Of a DNA stretch of 19,624 nt, positions 19,400-19,624 are shown one piece after another (within the stretch, counting starts at the first letter, position 1; each line of letters begins with the position of its first letter). The DNA comes from DATMBL01 sp050735975. Its GTDB lineage: Bacteria; Desulfobacterota; Binatia; UBA9968. A model generated the notes under the pieces. The model saw only the letters and a program-made list of their open reading frames with translations. It had not been told where the DNA came from and searched no databases. The stretch covers positions 1 through 19,624 of the forward strand of contig JBOHVS010000363.1 in the NCBI GenBank assembly GCA_050735975.1. Direction: 5' to 3'. A program made the translations under genes and the position numbers.

Positions 19400-19624
19400 T
19401 TACCACTTCTCTTTGGGTAGCCGTTTGGAAAGCAGTTTCGCGGAACTCTCGGCCCAGTCGAGTTTCTCCGGTCGCTTTTGATGCCCCTTGATGTATAACC
19501 GGTCCAACTCTTTAGCCCGCAAATTTTTCAAGCGCTGCTGGCAGGCCTCACGAATAAAACCGGCGCGGCTTTCGGCGACCACGCCGGCCGTGGCATCGAT
19601 ACGTTTTAGCAGCTCGTCTTCTAT
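19400..19624 (-). CDS. Ribbon-helix-helix antitoxin (MazE-type partner), 5' end outside window
   Basis: The frame is open to the right edge (codon 19622-19624), so the true start lies outside the window. The visible part opens EDELLKRIDATAG then AESRAGFIREACQQRLKN, a standard ribbon-helix-helix DNA-binding fold (D-x-L-L-x-x-I-D ... S-R--FIREA). The C-terminal ~35 residues (LYIKGHQKRPEKLDWAESSA then KRLPKEKW) are the likely toxin-binding tail. It ends exactly where the MazF start begins. Such antitoxins neutralise the toxin and repress the operon. A GTG at 19582 would cut off the DNA-binding strand and is unlikely to be the start. Confidence 0.85.
   Translation of the reverse strand: MEDELLKRIDATAGVVAESRAGFIREACQQRLKNLRAKELDRLYIKGHQKRPEKLDWAESSAKLLSKRLPKEKW

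Noticed and set aside
1..19624. Transposase, integrase, tRNA, rRNA or attachment site
   Set aside because: None was recognised on either strand, despite clear signs of past insertion and recombination.

Overview
All convincing genes in this 19.6 kb window read on the minus strand, so it is best read from right to left. It is a defence island: one nearly complete type I restriction-modification (R-M) locus, several other toxin or defence genes, and the wreckage of at least one more R-M locus. No rRNA, tRNA, CRISPR array, transposase or integrase gene is visible. Codon use and moderate-to-high G+C suggest a Gram-negative environmental bacterium. The short palindromes with CTCTCCC/GGGAGAG cores and the four-helix-bundle-suffix, TIGR04255 and DUF559 families recall uncultured NC10, Nitrospirota, Verrucomicrobiota or proteobacterial genomes. 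The window does not settle which.

Right to left: a MazE/MazF-type toxin-antitoxin pair (antitoxin cut by the window edge); a 0.46 kb non-coding stretch with a likely promoter; hsdM (swollen by in-frame insertions); hsdS; a PD-(D/E)XK nuclease gene whose start overlaps the hsdS stop; a large zinc-hook AAA/ABC ATPase gene broken by one frameshift; a small unknown gene; a 5' fragment of a second hsdR; an AbiE-type (type IV) toxin-antitoxin pair with a symmetric four-half-site operator; the intact hsdR, 7 nt behind the AbiE toxin; and an A/T-richer unknown gene, also apparently frameshifted.

Next comes a tightly overlapping three-gene cassette (TIGR04255 protein plus two conserved proteins of unknown function), the best candidate here for an undescribed system. 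Left of it lies a decayed second type I locus, still in order: hsdM 3' fragment, ORF6N fragment, intact four-helix-bundle-suffix gene, hsdR 5' fragment. The left end holds a truncated RhuM-family gene, a frameshifted DUF4926 gene, and the 5' part of an acyl-CoA/acyl-protein-synthetase-like gene running off the window.

The most striking structure is in hsdM. Its reading frame carries three short insertions plus a complete DUF559 (Vsr-like PD-(D/E)XK) nuclease domain bracketed by the same family of palindromes. All are in frame and all sit between conserved methyltransferase blocks. A fifth palindrome of this family sits in frame in the hsdR fragment. Three genes look broken by loss of one G from a G run (near 823, 5308 and 12931), so either sequencing error or real decay must be considered before any of them is called dead.
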